A DNA stretch of 32,597 nt from Oscillibacter sp. (GTDB taxonomy: Bacteria > Bacillota > Clostridia > Oscillospirales > Oscillospiraceae), in the NCBI GenBank assembly GCA_020025475.1, contig JAHHSA010000017.1, positions 1-32,597 on the forward strand, read 5' to 3'. Both the position numbers and the translations under genes were made by a program. Positions 24,364 to 31,825 of the stretch are shown here, piece after piece; positions within the stretch are counted from its first letter, which is position 1, and every line of letters begins with the position of its first letter. The notes under the pieces were generated by a model. The model searched no databases. It worked only from the letters and a program-made list of their open reading frames with translations, and was not told the origin of the DNA.

Positions 24364-24939
24364 TTAATTTGCCGCCATGATCTTGATGCCGCTGGCATCG
24401 CAGCCGGTCTCAGAAATGGCAATGTCCTTGATTTTTGCCACATCCTCACCCGTCAGTTCGCCGCTGTCGGTGGAAACCACCACACTGACACCGTCCTCTC
24501 CCATGAACGCAACACAGTCCCGGTAACCTTTTGCTGTTACCAAATTTTCAATCTGGGACTCTTTCAAAGTGTATGATGCCAGAACCTGAATTCCGGCAGC
24601 AGCCTCATCCGCCGCCTTCTCGCTGGCATCTTCCTGTGCCGCTGCCTCCTGCAGCATGGAAAGTGCCGTGTCCCGCGCCTGCTGACGGGTTAAACGTGCG
24701 GAGGCAAAATAGTCAGAGCCGGTATAAACGGTCTCCTCATTCACGCTGTCTCCTTCCTGCACTTCGTGCTCTTCGCCGGAGACCAACGCGGCCTCTCCCA
24801 AAATCTTGGTGCCTGTTTGCTGAATATTCTTCTCTTCTGTCGGCTGCTGGGAGTATTTCCAGTTTAGCCCCACTGCCGCACAGACCAGGACTGCCATAGT
24901 TGCTACCACTGTGTTCCGCTTCCATTTTGCTTGCATCAT
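24364..24939 (-). CDS. spoIIIAH: Stage III sporulation protein AH
   Basis: SpoIIIAH is the mother-cell membrane protein whose extracellular ring-building domain docks with forespore SpoIIQ. The 191-residue product has a short basic N-terminus and one membrane helix (VVATMAVLVCAAVGLNW, about 11-27). An acidic linker follows, and then the YscJ/FliF-like domain (ARLTRQQARDTALSMLQEAA and, near the end, VVVSTDSGELTGEDVAKIKDIAISETG). The ATG at 24937-24939 has GGAGGAGG upstream. The same frame stays open to 25434, but that extension is an out-of-frame reading of spoIIIAG, rich in Arg and Gly, and is not real. Confidence 0.95.
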   Translation of the reverse strand: MMQAKWKRNTVVATMAVLVCAAVGLNWKYSQQPTEEKNIQQTGTKILGEAALVSGEEHEVQEGDSVNEETVYTGSDYFASARLTRQQARDTALSMLQEAAAQEDASEKAADEAAAGIQVLASYTLKESQIENLVTAKGYRDCVAFMGEDGVSVVVSTDSGELTGEDVAKIKDIAISETGCDASGIKIMAAN

Positions 24940-24959
24940 TCCGTTCCTCCTCCATATGA

Positions 24960-25466
24960 TCACTGCCATTTTGCCACGGTGACGCGGTCGCTGGATAGTC
25001 CTGTGAGAGATGTAACCGCCGCCGTCACTGCCAGTTTCACGTCTGCACTGTCGCCCCCCTGACATACAATCAGCGCTCCCCGATACGTCGGATACAGTGT
25101 CCGTATAATCATAGGCTCGTCGCCGTTGATACCATCTTTCATACCGATCTCGGAGGTACGCTCGTATTTCTCCGGAGACGCTGTGTCCCCGCTGTACCGC
25201 AGTTCTGTATTCTGGGCCAGCTGACGCTCTCCATCGGCCTCTACAGTCAGTAGAACCTGCACTTGACCGACTCCGGCAATCTTCCCCAGAACCTCTTCCA
25301 TGTCCTTTTGAAGTTCCTCCGCTGACAGGGGCTGAGCGGACGGTGCCTGCCGCGAAGGTTCCTGTCTGTCCGGCCATAGGAGCAGAGCCAGACCTGCCAG
25401 AATTACCAGAGCGACATATTTGTACTTCTCCCATGTTTTCTGCACTCCTTTATCTATTTTCTTCAT
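24960..25466 (-). CDS. spoIIIAG: Stage III sporulation protein AG
   Basis: SpoIIIAG forms a large ring in the mother-cell membrane, part of the feeding channel. The 168-residue protein starts MKKIDKGVQKTWEKYKY, has a membrane helix (VALVILAGLALLLW, about 19-32), a Pro/Ser/Gln linker and the ring-building domain (GVGQVQVLLTVE, IRTLYPTYRGALIVCQGG, ADVKLAVTAAVTSLTGL). The ATG at 25464-25466 overlaps spoIIIAF by 17 bp. The upstream frame to 25532 lies in spoIIIAF and is rejected. Confidence 0.95.
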   Translation of the reverse strand: MKKIDKGVQKTWEKYKYVALVILAGLALLLWPDRQEPSRQAPSAQPLSAEELQKDMEEVLGKIAGVGQVQVLLTVEADGERQLAQNTELRYSGDTASPEKYERTSEIGMKDGINGDEPMIIRTLYPTYRGALIVCQGGDSADVKLAVTAAVTSLTGLSSDRVTVAKWQ

Positions 25467-25929
25467 CCCAAACCTGCCTCTCCGGCGGAATTCCAAGTTC
25501 CTGTTGGATACAGACGGACAGTTCCGACACATAGGGACCGGTCAGATGCACCATCGTTGGGACAATGATCCCATCCTTCCGCTTTTCCGTCTCCACCGAC
25601 ACAGATACCTCCGCCCCGATTGCATTTGCTTTGTCCGATATATATGATTCGGTCTCCTCCTCTATGCGCTGCGTCAGCGCCCGTTCTCCATCTTCCGCCC
25701 AGAGCTTCTGCTGTTCTTCAAAATCAGAGCGATACTCTGAAAAATTGAACTCCGAAGACAGCCCGTCCAAGTGTAAGAGTGGAGAGAGCACACACAGCAG
25801 CAATAGCAAGCCGCCCGTAAAATTTCCAACCTGCTTCACAGCTCCTTCCGGGAGCATGGCCCGCAGGATAGAGAGAAACAGTGTACAGATGACAATGGAA
25901 CATAGCCATTCCCGTATTGCTGAGATCAT
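25450..25929 (-). CDS. spoIIIAF: Stage III sporulation protein AF
   Basis: The 159-residue protein has two N-terminal membrane segments (ICTLFLSILRAMLPEG and FTGGLLLLLCVLSPLL). A soluble C-domain follows with the ring-building-like stretch of SpoIIIAF (EVSVSVETEKRKDG, then VSELSVCIQQELGIPPERQVW). Its ATG overlaps the spoIIIAE stop (ATGA). Order and overlap within the operon are the usual ones. Confidence 0.93.
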   Translation of the reverse strand: MISAIREWLCSIVICTLFLSILRAMLPEGAVKQVGNFTGGLLLLLCVLSPLLHLDGLSSEFNFSEYRSDFEEQQKLWAEDGERALTQRIEEETESYISDKANAIGAEVSVSVETEKRKDGIIVPTMVHLTGPYVSELSVCIQQELGIPPERQVWDEENR

Positions 25930-26996
25930 GGTATCACCGCCGCTGCAAAAGATAGTATCGAAATCAACAGCAGCAGGGCGCAGCTCCCGGTCATACCAAG
26001 AACCAAGCCGAATGCGCTGCCAAGTCCGTCAATTAGTTTACAAAGGCCCGGGGCCCCAACGATTGTAGAGAGGAACGCAGTCAGCTTATAGAGCAGATAC
26101 TCAATCCCAAGCTGCAAAAAAGGATATGCACAGGCAGCCAGTATTGCCAACATCCCGAAGATACCAATGGAGTTGCGCAGCATACCAGCTCCTGCCAGAA
26201 CCGTTTCAGATGCCTCAGAGATAATACCGCCCACCACCGGCACCACACCGGATATGGCCGCTTTCGTCACCTTCACAGCTGCGCTGTCTGCCGTCCCGGT
26301 AAGAATCCGCACTGTGGAGAGATAGCCGGTAAAGAGAAACATCGTAGCACAGAGTGTCCAGGTCACAATCTTCTTAACGGCATTAGCCAGTGTATGGAGT
26401 CCTCCGTCTCCCAGACAGGCACCAGCTGTCAATAGCCCTACATAGAGAAACAGAAGCGGCATCAGAAGAGATTCAATCAACTGAATCAAAAGCTCCACAA
26501 AGAACACCGTTGTGATCTGCTGCATGGTGGCACTGCTCATGCCGCCAGCTGCCGCTGTTGCCGCAGCCATGGTAGGCATCAGGACTCTGGAAAAACGGGC
26601 TAGTTGATGAATGGTCTCCCGTCCGAGACCCAGCAGACTGTCCAGACTTCCGGCTGCCAGGGCCGTGATGGCCAAGGCACCGGACATAGGCAAAAACAGA
26701 GCAGCTTTTTTGTCTCCCATGGAACCACAGTCCACCAGTCCGCACAACAGCACAACCAACAGGATCTGCACAGCGCCGCGTGCCCGCTGACGGACAATGT
26801 CTCCTACATGCTCCCGTAGATTGGAAAGAATCTCTCCAACTCCGTCTGACAGATCAGAGACATCAGAAATATCTTCCAAAGCCAGAATATCTTCCGCTCC
26901 CCCTGGGATTGCCTCCTGTAGTTCATCAGGAATTGCTGCATGAGCCGGAATGGTCAAAGTAATCAGCAGTACACAGACAAATATGAGTTGTTTCAT
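25926..26996 (-). CDS. spoIIIAE: Stage III sporulation protein AE
   Basis: SpoIIIAE is the polytopic permease-like component of the channel. The 356-residue product has a signal peptide (MKQLIFVCVLLITLTIPAHAA, cleavage likely after AHA), an extracellular N-domain with DISDVSDLSDGVGEI, and a run of about seven membrane helices with ATAAAGGMSSATMQQ and SGVVPVVGGIISEASETVL, the most conserved part of the family. The ATG at 26994-26996 has GGAG upstream. A longer frame to 27119 overlaps spoIIIAD and lacks a site. Confidence 0.95.
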   Translation of the reverse strand: MKQLIFVCVLLITLTIPAHAAIPDELQEAIPGGAEDILALEDISDVSDLSDGVGEILSNLREHVGDIVRQRARGAVQILLVVLLCGLVDCGSMGDKKAALFLPMSGALAITALAAGSLDSLLGLGRETIHQLARFSRVLMPTMAAATAAAGGMSSATMQQITTVFFVELLIQLIESLLMPLLFLYVGLLTAGACLGDGGLHTLANAVKKIVTWTLCATMFLFTGYLSTVRILTGTADSAAVKVTKAAISGVVPVVGGIISEASETVLAGAGMLRNSIGIFGMLAILAACAYPFLQLGIEYLLYKLTAFLSTIVGAPGLCKLIDGLGSAFGLVLGMTGSCALLLLISILSFAAAVIP

Positions 26997-27382
26997 CCAA
27001 TCAGCTCCATCAGCATCTTTAGTACCGCCCGGATCAGCGGCAGCGCTACCAGGAACGCACAGACTGCTCCGGCAGTTTCCACCGCAGCTCCCAAAGCACT
27101 TTCCCCTGCATCCCGGCAAAGGCTTCCGCCTGTTTTGACCACCAGTGCAATACCGACTGTCTTGTAGACCGGCACAAACAGGGCTTCTGATACGCCGCTG
27201 GCGTCACTCAGCTCCTTCAGAAGTTTAAAGAGAGAGCGGATGCCATCTGCCAAAAACACGAATACCAGAACGACTGTCAGAAGCGTCAATGTCATCGCCA
27301 GCTCAGGTGTGATTTTTTTCAGCACCAGAGCCAGCAGCATACCCACAACACATACCAGCGTCACCTGTACGATTGTCTCCAT
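26993..27382 (-). CDS. spoIIIAD: Stage III sporulation protein AD
   Basis: This 129-residue membrane protein has four hydrophobic helices (VTLVCVVGMLLALVL, LTLLTVVLVFVFLADGI, VYKTVGIALVVKTGG and AGAVCAFLVALPLIRAV). The family motif CRDAGESALGAAVETAGA is near residue 90. It begins one base after the spoIIIAC stop and overlaps spoIIIAE by 4 bp. Its ribosome binding site is weak, so translational coupling to spoIIIAC is likely. Confidence 0.95.
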   Translation of the reverse strand: METIVQVTLVCVVGMLLALVLKKITPELAMTLTLLTVVLVFVFLADGIRSLFKLLKELSDASGVSEALFVPVYKTVGIALVVKTGGSLCRDAGESALGAAVETAGAVCAFLVALPLIRAVLKMLMELIG

Positions 27383-27383
27383 G

Positions 27384-27578
27384 TCACATCCAGAACAGCT
27401 TCCGTATCAGATCAAAGAGACGGCTGATCTCCTGGATCACAATGCAAAGCGCAAAGACCAATCCTGCCAGAGTTACCATCATGGCCTGTTCATCCCGGCC
27501 TGCCCGACACAACAGCTGGTTCAGTACCGCTACCAAAATACCAATGGCAGCTATTTTGAAGATCATGTCAATTTCCAT
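27384..27578 (-). CDS. spoIIIAC: Stage III sporulation protein AC
   Basis: This 64-residue protein has two membrane helices: IFKIAAIGILVAVLNQLL, then AGRDEQAMMVTLAGLVFALCIVIQ in two parts, with the conserved AGRDEQA loop. It has a GAGGGAG site and follows spoIIIAB by 10 bp. The length is the normal one for this family. Confidence 0.95.
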   Translation of the reverse strand: MEIDMIFKIAAIGILVAVLNQLLCRAGRDEQAMMVTLAGLVFALCIVIQEISRLFDLIRKLFWM

Positions 27579-27588
27579 GTTGTCTCCC

Positions 27589-28086
27589 TCATATGAACAA
27601 AATCACCAGCAGAGCTGCGGCGGACAGTGTCAGTGCGGTGAGACGTTGGTCAGCCTGCGCACGGTTTTGCTCCAGAATGTCACGTTCCCGGTTCAGCCGC
27701 TGTACAGCCAGAGACAGTGCTTTGGTGACCGCTTCCTCGTCCCCATGGAGACACTGACCGAGCTCGTCCAGAATTGCCAGGCAGGGTTGGGTCAGCGGTA
27801 AAAGCGGAAGGGCGTTTTTCCACGTCTCCGCAACCGATGTGCCGCTACGCAGCTGGAACACGATGGTCTGAAAAAAGGCTTTAATATCTGGCTGGTCGGC
27901 ACCAGTACAGACTGCAAACAGATCCGGCAGCGGCGTTCTGGATAATCGAATTTCCTCACTGATCTGCCGCAGGGACAGCAGCATTCCATCCAACGTCATG
28001 CGGCATCGCCGCCGCTCCGACATAACAGTCTGTCTGCATAACAGGCCGCCCAACAGCACGCAGAGGCTTCCAATCACGTTCAGCAT
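27589..28086 (-). CDS. spoIIIAB: Stage III sporulation protein AB
   Basis: SpoIIIAB resembles type II/IV secretion membrane proteins of the GspF fold. The 165-residue product starts MLNVIGSLCVLLGGLLC (membrane segment 1) and has RMTLDGMLLSLRQISEEIRLSRTPLPD, a helical middle and a C-terminal membrane segment (ALTLSAAALLVILFI). The ATG at 28084-28086 overlaps the spoIIIAA stop by 7 bp and has GGAGGAG upstream. The same frame reads open to 28416 through spoIIIAA; I reject that extension. Confidence 0.95.
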   Translation of the reverse strand: MLNVIGSLCVLLGGLLCRQTVMSERRRCRMTLDGMLLSLRQISEEIRLSRTPLPDLFAVCTGADQPDIKAFFQTIVFQLRSGTSVAETWKNALPLLPLTQPCLAILDELGQCLHGDEEAVTKALSLAVQRLNRERDILEQNRAQADQRLTALTLSAAALLVILFI

Positions 28087-28991
28087 GGCAGCTCCTCCAG
28101 GATATAGTTTCGCTCGGAACCGCTTCGTGTGATCCGTACGGCCTGCCGGAACACAGCCGTTTGCAGCAGCTCCCTGTACAATGGCTTTTGAGTCAGCTCC
28201 TCCACGGTTGCTGCATGGATCGTTGCCAGAAGGCCTACGCCGCAGCCGCTTGCCATTGACACGGCCTGCAAGTCCTCCCGGACAGTGATCTCGTCCACGG
28301 CAATGATCTCTGGGTTCATTGCCCGCAGCACCATGGGAATACCCAGGCTTTTCGGGCAGGCGTCCAGTACATCTGTATGGGAACCAACTTGCAGCTGCGG
28401 CTGTCCCCGGTGACATACGGCAATTTCCCCCCGTTCGTCAATCAAAGACACACGCCGGGGGCCCTGAGGCCCGACGCCCTCAGACAGGCAGCGGATCAGA
28501 TCCCGCAGCAAAGTGGTCTTTCCGCCTCCGGGAGGCGAGAGAAGCAGTGTGCTTTGAAAGCGGCCATCCTGGAACAACTGGGGCACCAGCCCCTCCGCAA
28601 TGCCGATCTGCTCCCGTGCGATTCGGATAGATGCGGAACTCAGGTGTTTGAGATTGGTGCTGATTCCATTCTTGATAACCACTGTCCCGCAAAGTCCGAT
28701 GCGATAGCCGCCCCGTACCGTTAAATATCCCTCTTTGATCGTTTCTGTTGCCGCGTAGCGAGAGAAGTCCGTAGCAAGATCGCAGAGTACTTCCAGGTCT
28801 CCTGGCTCTACCACCACATCTTCCAAAGACTGTTCCCCTGTCGGCAGGAGAATGGTTAAAGGCTGTCCTGCGCGGAGGCGAAATTCCTCTGCAGCGTTCC
28901 GCTGTTCCTCTGGTAAACGCATCGCTGCATTTCGCAACCGCGTAGGCAGATAGGCAGCTGCCTGATCATATCGTTTCCATTCCTTTTTCAA
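28080..28991 (-). CDS. spoIIIAA: Stage III sporulation protein AA (ATPase)
   Basis: SpoIIIAA is the cytosolic secretion-type ATPase that powers the mother-cell to forespore channel. The 303-residue protein has Walker A SPPGGGKTT (152-160), Walker B-like VSLIDERGEIA, and the sensor region NPEIIAVDEITVREDLQAV. A His box follows (LATIHAATVEEL). The N-terminal part includes YLTVRGGYRIGLCG. The start is a TTG at 28989-28991 with AAAGGGGG eight nt upstream. It opens the operon, close to a sigma-E-like promoter. Confidence 0.96.
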   Translation of the reverse strand: MKKEWKRYDQAAAYLPTRLRNAAMRLPEEQRNAAEEFRLRAGQPLTILLPTGEQSLEDVVVEPGDLEVLCDLATDFSRYAATETIKEGYLTVRGGYRIGLCGTVVIKNGISTNLKHLSSASIRIAREQIGIAEGLVPQLFQDGRFQSTLLLSPPGGGKTTLLRDLIRCLSEGVGPQGPRRVSLIDERGEIAVCHRGQPQLQVGSHTDVLDACPKSLGIPMVLRAMNPEIIAVDEITVREDLQAVSMASGCGVGLLATIHAATVEELTQKPLYRELLQTAVFRQAVRITRSGSERNYILEELPC

Positions 28992-29020
28992 GGGACGTTC
29001 CCCCTTTCTTTCGTTGCTTC

Positions 29021-29049
29021 ACCATATGATGGCTCGTCCCCGGTTATGT
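29021..29049 (-). promoter_or_regulatory. Candidate sigma-E promoter for the spoIIIA operon
   Basis: On the minus strand ACATAAC (29043-29049), 14 bp and CATATGGT (29021-29028) resemble the sigma-E pattern of an ATA-type -35 and a CATACANT -10, with two mismatches in the -10. spoIIIA is transcribed by sigma-E in Bacillus, and the transcript would start about 25 nt before the TTG. Confidence 0.5.
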
Positions 29050-29053
29050 CAGT

Positions 29054-29086
29054 AAAAAAGAGCCGCCTCACTCTGAGGCGGCTCTT
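29054..29086 (-). terminator. Terminator after the Cys-rich gene
   Basis: A perfect 13-bp stem (29058-29070 with 29074-29086, loop CTC) runs into six T on the minus strand (29054-29059). It isolates spoIIIA from transcription coming from the right. Confidence 0.92.
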
Positions 29087-29118
29087 GCCATTGGCTGTCC
29101 CATCGGGCCGAGTAAGGG

Positions 29119-29508
29119 TCAGCACTCGCAGCAGCACTTGGCGTCGTGGTACTCCTCCGGTGCATGCACTGTGTTGGGCGGGAAAAATTCTTCCATGGGG
29201 AAATGGATATTCTTGAAGACACCGCAGGGATCTTCCTTTTTGTCTCCGCAGGTGCACTCCTTGTCTGGAATGCAATAGTTGTACACAGGAACCAGCAACT
29301 GGGCATCTCGCTCCAGCCGCACAATGGAAAACTGCCCAAGGGTGACATAAATCCGACGGTTATCGTCTCCGCAGGAGAGTTCACCGTCAAAGCAGCTGTT
29401 GACAAACGACGGCACCTCGCACAGATCGCAGTCACATTCCCGCTGGCTGCAGCAATCCACAATCCTGGCGTCCAAGACGATTGGGTCCACCGCTTCTACA
29501 ACTGACAC
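29119..29508 (-). CDS. Cys-rich hypothetical protein, probably 5'-truncated
   Basis: The 129-residue reading has 15 cysteines in clusters (VDCCSQRECDCDLC near 17-30, CTCGDKKEDPC, and KCCCEC at the very end). The middle, between them, is a more ordinary soluble part with RRIYVTLGQFSIVRLERDAQL. I do not recognise the family. The position beside spoIIIA and its composition suggest, but do not show, a spore-surface protein. The only available start is a GTG at 29506-29508 with no Shine-Dalgarno sequence before it. Upstream, the frame runs five codons to the stop codon of the recombinase, which is in the same frame. The true 5' end is probably missing, cut off by the mobile element. Confidence 0.65.
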   Translation of the reverse strand: MSVVEAVDPIVLDARIVDCCSQRECDCDLCEVPSFVNSCFDGELSCGDDNRRIYVTLGQFSIVRLERDAQLLVPVYNYCIPDKECTCGDKKEDPCGVFKNIHFPMEEFFPPNTVHAPEEYHDAKCCCEC

Positions 29509-29523
29509 AAAATAGGTAAATGG

Positions 29524-31032
29524 TCAGAGCATTGTTAAGTCATCTAATTTTTTGAGATAAATGTGTACATTTCCGTTCTTGTTTACGCTGATATAGTCCA
29601 GGATTCTCCGCATATCCATATTTGTTGCTGTTTCCAACGTTAAAAAACGTTCGATCTCTTCCATATAGCGCTCTACCAGCTGATTGGCATCTTTCTTGAT
29701 CTCCAGAGACTGCTCGTATTTCTTCATATCATAATCCAACGAGTGGAGTTCCTCTGTGATGCTCTCTATTTTTTCTTTTAGTTCTGTCATAGTGATCACA
29801 TCGGCGGCGTACATCTCCTGGTACTTTCCCTTTTTAGCTAAGAGTTCCTTTTGGCGCTTCTGAATCTTGGATTTGTCCAGTAAGCAGGTTTCTTTAGCTC
29901 GATCACGCTCAACGCCTTCCAGGATTCCGGCAATGAACGTCTCCTTGTCTTTGATCAGAGATGCAAAATAGTCTCTAATCTGATAAAAAAGCAAATCCTC
30001 TTCCAACTTCACATTGTTGTCGCAGCACTCAGCCGTGTATTGATCGTTGGTTGTGCAGGTCCAGTAGATGCGAGTTTTTACATAGGTGTAGTGCTTTTGA
30101 CAGAAAGAACGGCCACAGTGTTCACATTTGATCAGAGTACTGAACAAATGCTTTGTACTGAATCGAGCGCCTTTATATGGTGCTCCACAGTCATATTGCT
30201 TTCTCCTAAGCTCTAACTGCGCTTGGGCTTTCTGAAATGTCTCCGGAGAGACAATCGCCCACTCTGGTCGATTGTGATGGAAATATTCTTCTTCTGGGAT
30301 ACGAACTTGCTTACCAGTCAGATAGTCTTCAATTTCATATTTGTGATTAATATAGTGCCCGCAATAAATCGGGTTCATTAAAACACGGCGCACACCTCTG
30401 GGATTCCAGTCACACTGAAATTTGGTTTTGCGATTTTCTCGATTCAGCTGGAGGCTGATTGTCCGACATCCCAGACCATCTTCCAGATACAGTTTATAAA
30501 TTTCCCGTACAACCTTGGCCTCTTCGTAATTGATCTGCAAGGTGAAATTATCAATCCGGTCGTAGCCATAAATGCGCTGCGGAACTCGTCCCTTCTCAGC
30601 ATTGATCTTTTTGCCAAATTTCACGCGTTTCGAGAGGTTTGCGCTTTCCTCCTGAGCCATGGCACCAAAGATAGTCAGTACAAATTCGGATTCGCCTAAG
30701 CTCTCCATATTGGCTGTAATGAATATGGTATTGATTCCAAGGGCCTTCAATTCTCGGATGCTCTGCAAAAAATCAACGGTATTTCTGGCAAACCGAGAAA
30801 TATCTTTTACTACAACGGCATCGAATAAACCAAGCCTTGCATCCTTCATCAAACGAATGAATTCATCACGCTTTCTGAGACTTGTACCGCTGATTCCTTC
30901 GTCCGCATATAAACGGATCAGCTTGTGACCATTTTTTTCTGCATATGCTGAAAAAAACTGTTTTTGATGCTCCAGGCTGTCCAACTGTTCATCTTTCTCG
31001 GTTGATACCCGACAATAAGCTGCAATTCTCAT
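29524..31032 (-). CDS. Large serine recombinase (TndX/SpoIVCA type)
   Basis: The 502-residue recombinase has the catalytic domain (MRIAAYCRVSTEKDEQ, nucleophile Ser10, then GTSLRKRDEFIRLM and VVKDISRFARN). The recombinase domain follows (RRVLMNPIYCGHYIN, about 200-260), then a zinc ribbon (IKCEHCGRSFC, then YWTC and ECC), then a coiled-coil region (KSKIQKRQKELLAKKGKYQEMY split by loops) and the C-terminal tail. Such enzymes cut and rejoin DNA at att sites with no need for a host factor. The ATG has AAAGGAG upstream. It sits at the element tip, 15 bp from the truncated Cys-rich frame, so it presumably integrated the element there. Confidence 0.95.
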   Translation of the reverse strand: MRIAAYCRVSTEKDEQLDSLEHQKQFFSAYAEKNGHKLIRLYADEGISGTSLRKRDEFIRLMKDARLGLFDAVVVKDISRFARNTVDFLQSIRELKALGINTIFITANMESLGESEFVLTIFGAMAQEESANLSKRVKFGKKINAEKGRVPQRIYGYDRIDNFTLQINYEEAKVVREIYKLYLEDGLGCRTISLQLNRENRKTKFQCDWNPRGVRRVLMNPIYCGHYINHKYEIEDYLTGKQVRIPEEEYFHHNRPEWAIVSPETFQKAQAQLELRRKQYDCGAPYKGARFSTKHLFSTLIKCEHCGRSFCQKHYTYVKTRIYWTCTTNDQYTAECCDNNVKLEEDLLFYQIRDYFASLIKDKETFIAGILEGVERDRAKETCLLDKSKIQKRQKELLAKKGKYQEMYAADVITMTELKEKIESITEELHSLDYDMKKYEQSLEIKKDANQLVERYMEEIERFLTLETATNMDMRRILDYISVNKNGNVHIYLKKLDDLTML

Positions 31033-31081
31033 GGGCTGCTCCTTTCTACAGCCAACCTATATCAAAGCTACTTTACCACAT

Positions 31082-31116
31082 AAAAACAGGCGAGGGAAAT
31101 TTTGCACTCCCCCGCC
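31082..31116 (-). terminator. Terminator between the 43-residue ORF and the recombinase
   Basis: A 9-bp stem with one G-U pair (31089-31097 with 31108-31116) is followed on the minus strand by TGTTTTTATG. The recombinase is thus probably insulated from, or attenuated relative to, upstream transcription. Confidence 0.7.
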
Positions 31117-31142
31117 CAGTATAGGTCAGCGTATTTTAATCA

Positions 31143-31274
31143 CTATGATTCTAGGAACGCACCACTTTCTTGCAAAGAGAGAATTTTTTCGATTACAATC
31201 TGCTGAATGGCTCGTTCTACAGCTTTTGTGCTATTAGGGTTAACAAAGGTATATTTGATTTGTACTTTTTTCAC
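31143..31274 (-). CDS. Small conserved element-borne protein
   Basis: This 43-residue product starts at GTG (31272-31274), directly after an AGGAGGGAG site, as VKKVQIKYTFVNPN. It ends LQESGAFLES. Short proteins of this shape, with a KIKYTF-like start and a charged helix, commonly precede serine recombinases in Clostridia elements. The function is unknown; an accessory or directionality role is only suggested by its place, where xis lies in Tn916. A longer ATG-started frame to 31379 has no site and crosses a terminator. Confidence 0.7.
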   Translation of the reverse strand: MKKVQIKYTFVNPNSTKAVERAIQQIVIEKILSLQESGAFLES

Positions 31275-31359
31275 GGAATCTCCCTCCTGTTCAAGAACAA
31301 TGTATAGTTGCAAATCAAATCTTATGCCAATATATTGGGATAGGTCATAAATAATGCAG

Positions 31360-31383
31360 AAAAATGGGTCATGCCCCATTTTT
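31360..31383 (-). terminator. Symmetric hairpin terminator
   Basis: A perfect 9-bp stem, AAAAATGGG with CCCATTTTT (31360-31368 with 31375-31383, loop 6 nt), carries U-runs in both directions. It separates the region above from the 43-residue ORF. Confidence 0.75.
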
Positions 31384-31776
31384 AATGCGTATAAGATTTA
31401 AAAAAGAAATGGACGGCCGCTGGCTGCGGCTCCACGGGACTTACTTCTATTAAAAAGCTTTACCCCAGCCCATACTTGTGGGTGTGCCGTGCAATGCTTT
31501 GTGGGCGTTCAACACGGGAGTGTCATTATCCAACTAAAGGTCTTTGCCCCACACGCTGCCACGCATGTTCCCAGGGCTGTGTGCAGGCTCCACAATTTCA
31601 AATTTTCCATTGTATCTTGGCTCTGCCTCAACCCTTCGGCTCGCTTTAGTTTTTTGTATCCATTTCTCCTATTCAATTTTCAAGGTACGAAAGACCATCG
31701 AATCGGTCAGAAAAAGCTCTCTGTCGATAGAGGATCTTTTCTGGCAGATTTGGTTTCTGTCATTTTCTTTGGAAAA
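31384..31776 (-). other. Gene-poor element segment between two terminators (candidate structured RNA)
   Basis: This 393-bp region is bounded on both sides by minus-strand terminators. It is GC-rich in part, with many short repeats of a TGGGC/GCCC kind and a CCTTGAAAATTGAATA-like box near 31668-31684. The only plausible minus-strand frame is the 33-codon ORF listed separately. It may hold a small RNA, a leader or transfer-related site. I recognise no known family. Confidence 0.4.
31509..31610 (-). CDS. Possible 33-codon ORF in the element leader region
   Basis: The frame reads MENLKLWSLHTALGTCVAAC and ends with a Trp-, Met- and Cys-containing tail before TGA. Its ribosome binding site is poor (GGCAGAGCC). 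It could be a short leader peptide. The coding evidence is slight, since it is short and of unusual composition. Confidence 0.25.
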   Translation of the reverse strand: MENLKLWSLHTALGTCVAACGAKTFSWIMTLPC

Positions 31777-31818
31777 TTAGCCCGGAAGCATCAAGTCATA
31801 TTGTTGCTCCCGGGCTAA
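31773..31818 (-). terminator. Terminator after the Orf8-like gene
   Basis: An inverted repeat (31777-31785 with 31810-31818, extended by five more pairs including one wobble) ends in TTTT on the minus strand and directly follows the Orf8-like stop codon. It ends the orf7-orf8 pair. Confidence 0.8.
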
Positions 31819-31825
31819 TGGTTAT

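Noticed and set aside
24940..25434. Open frame extending spoIIIAH upstream to a 356-residue protein
   Set aside because: The extension is Arg/Gly/Ser-rich, lies out of frame across spoIIIAG, and has no ribosome binding site. The strong GGAGGAGG before 24939 gives the family-length SpoIIIAH.
31489..31818. A 109-codon plus-strand frame in the element's intergenic region
   Set aside because: No ribosome binding site or family resemblance, and it ends inside the Orf8 terminator hairpin.
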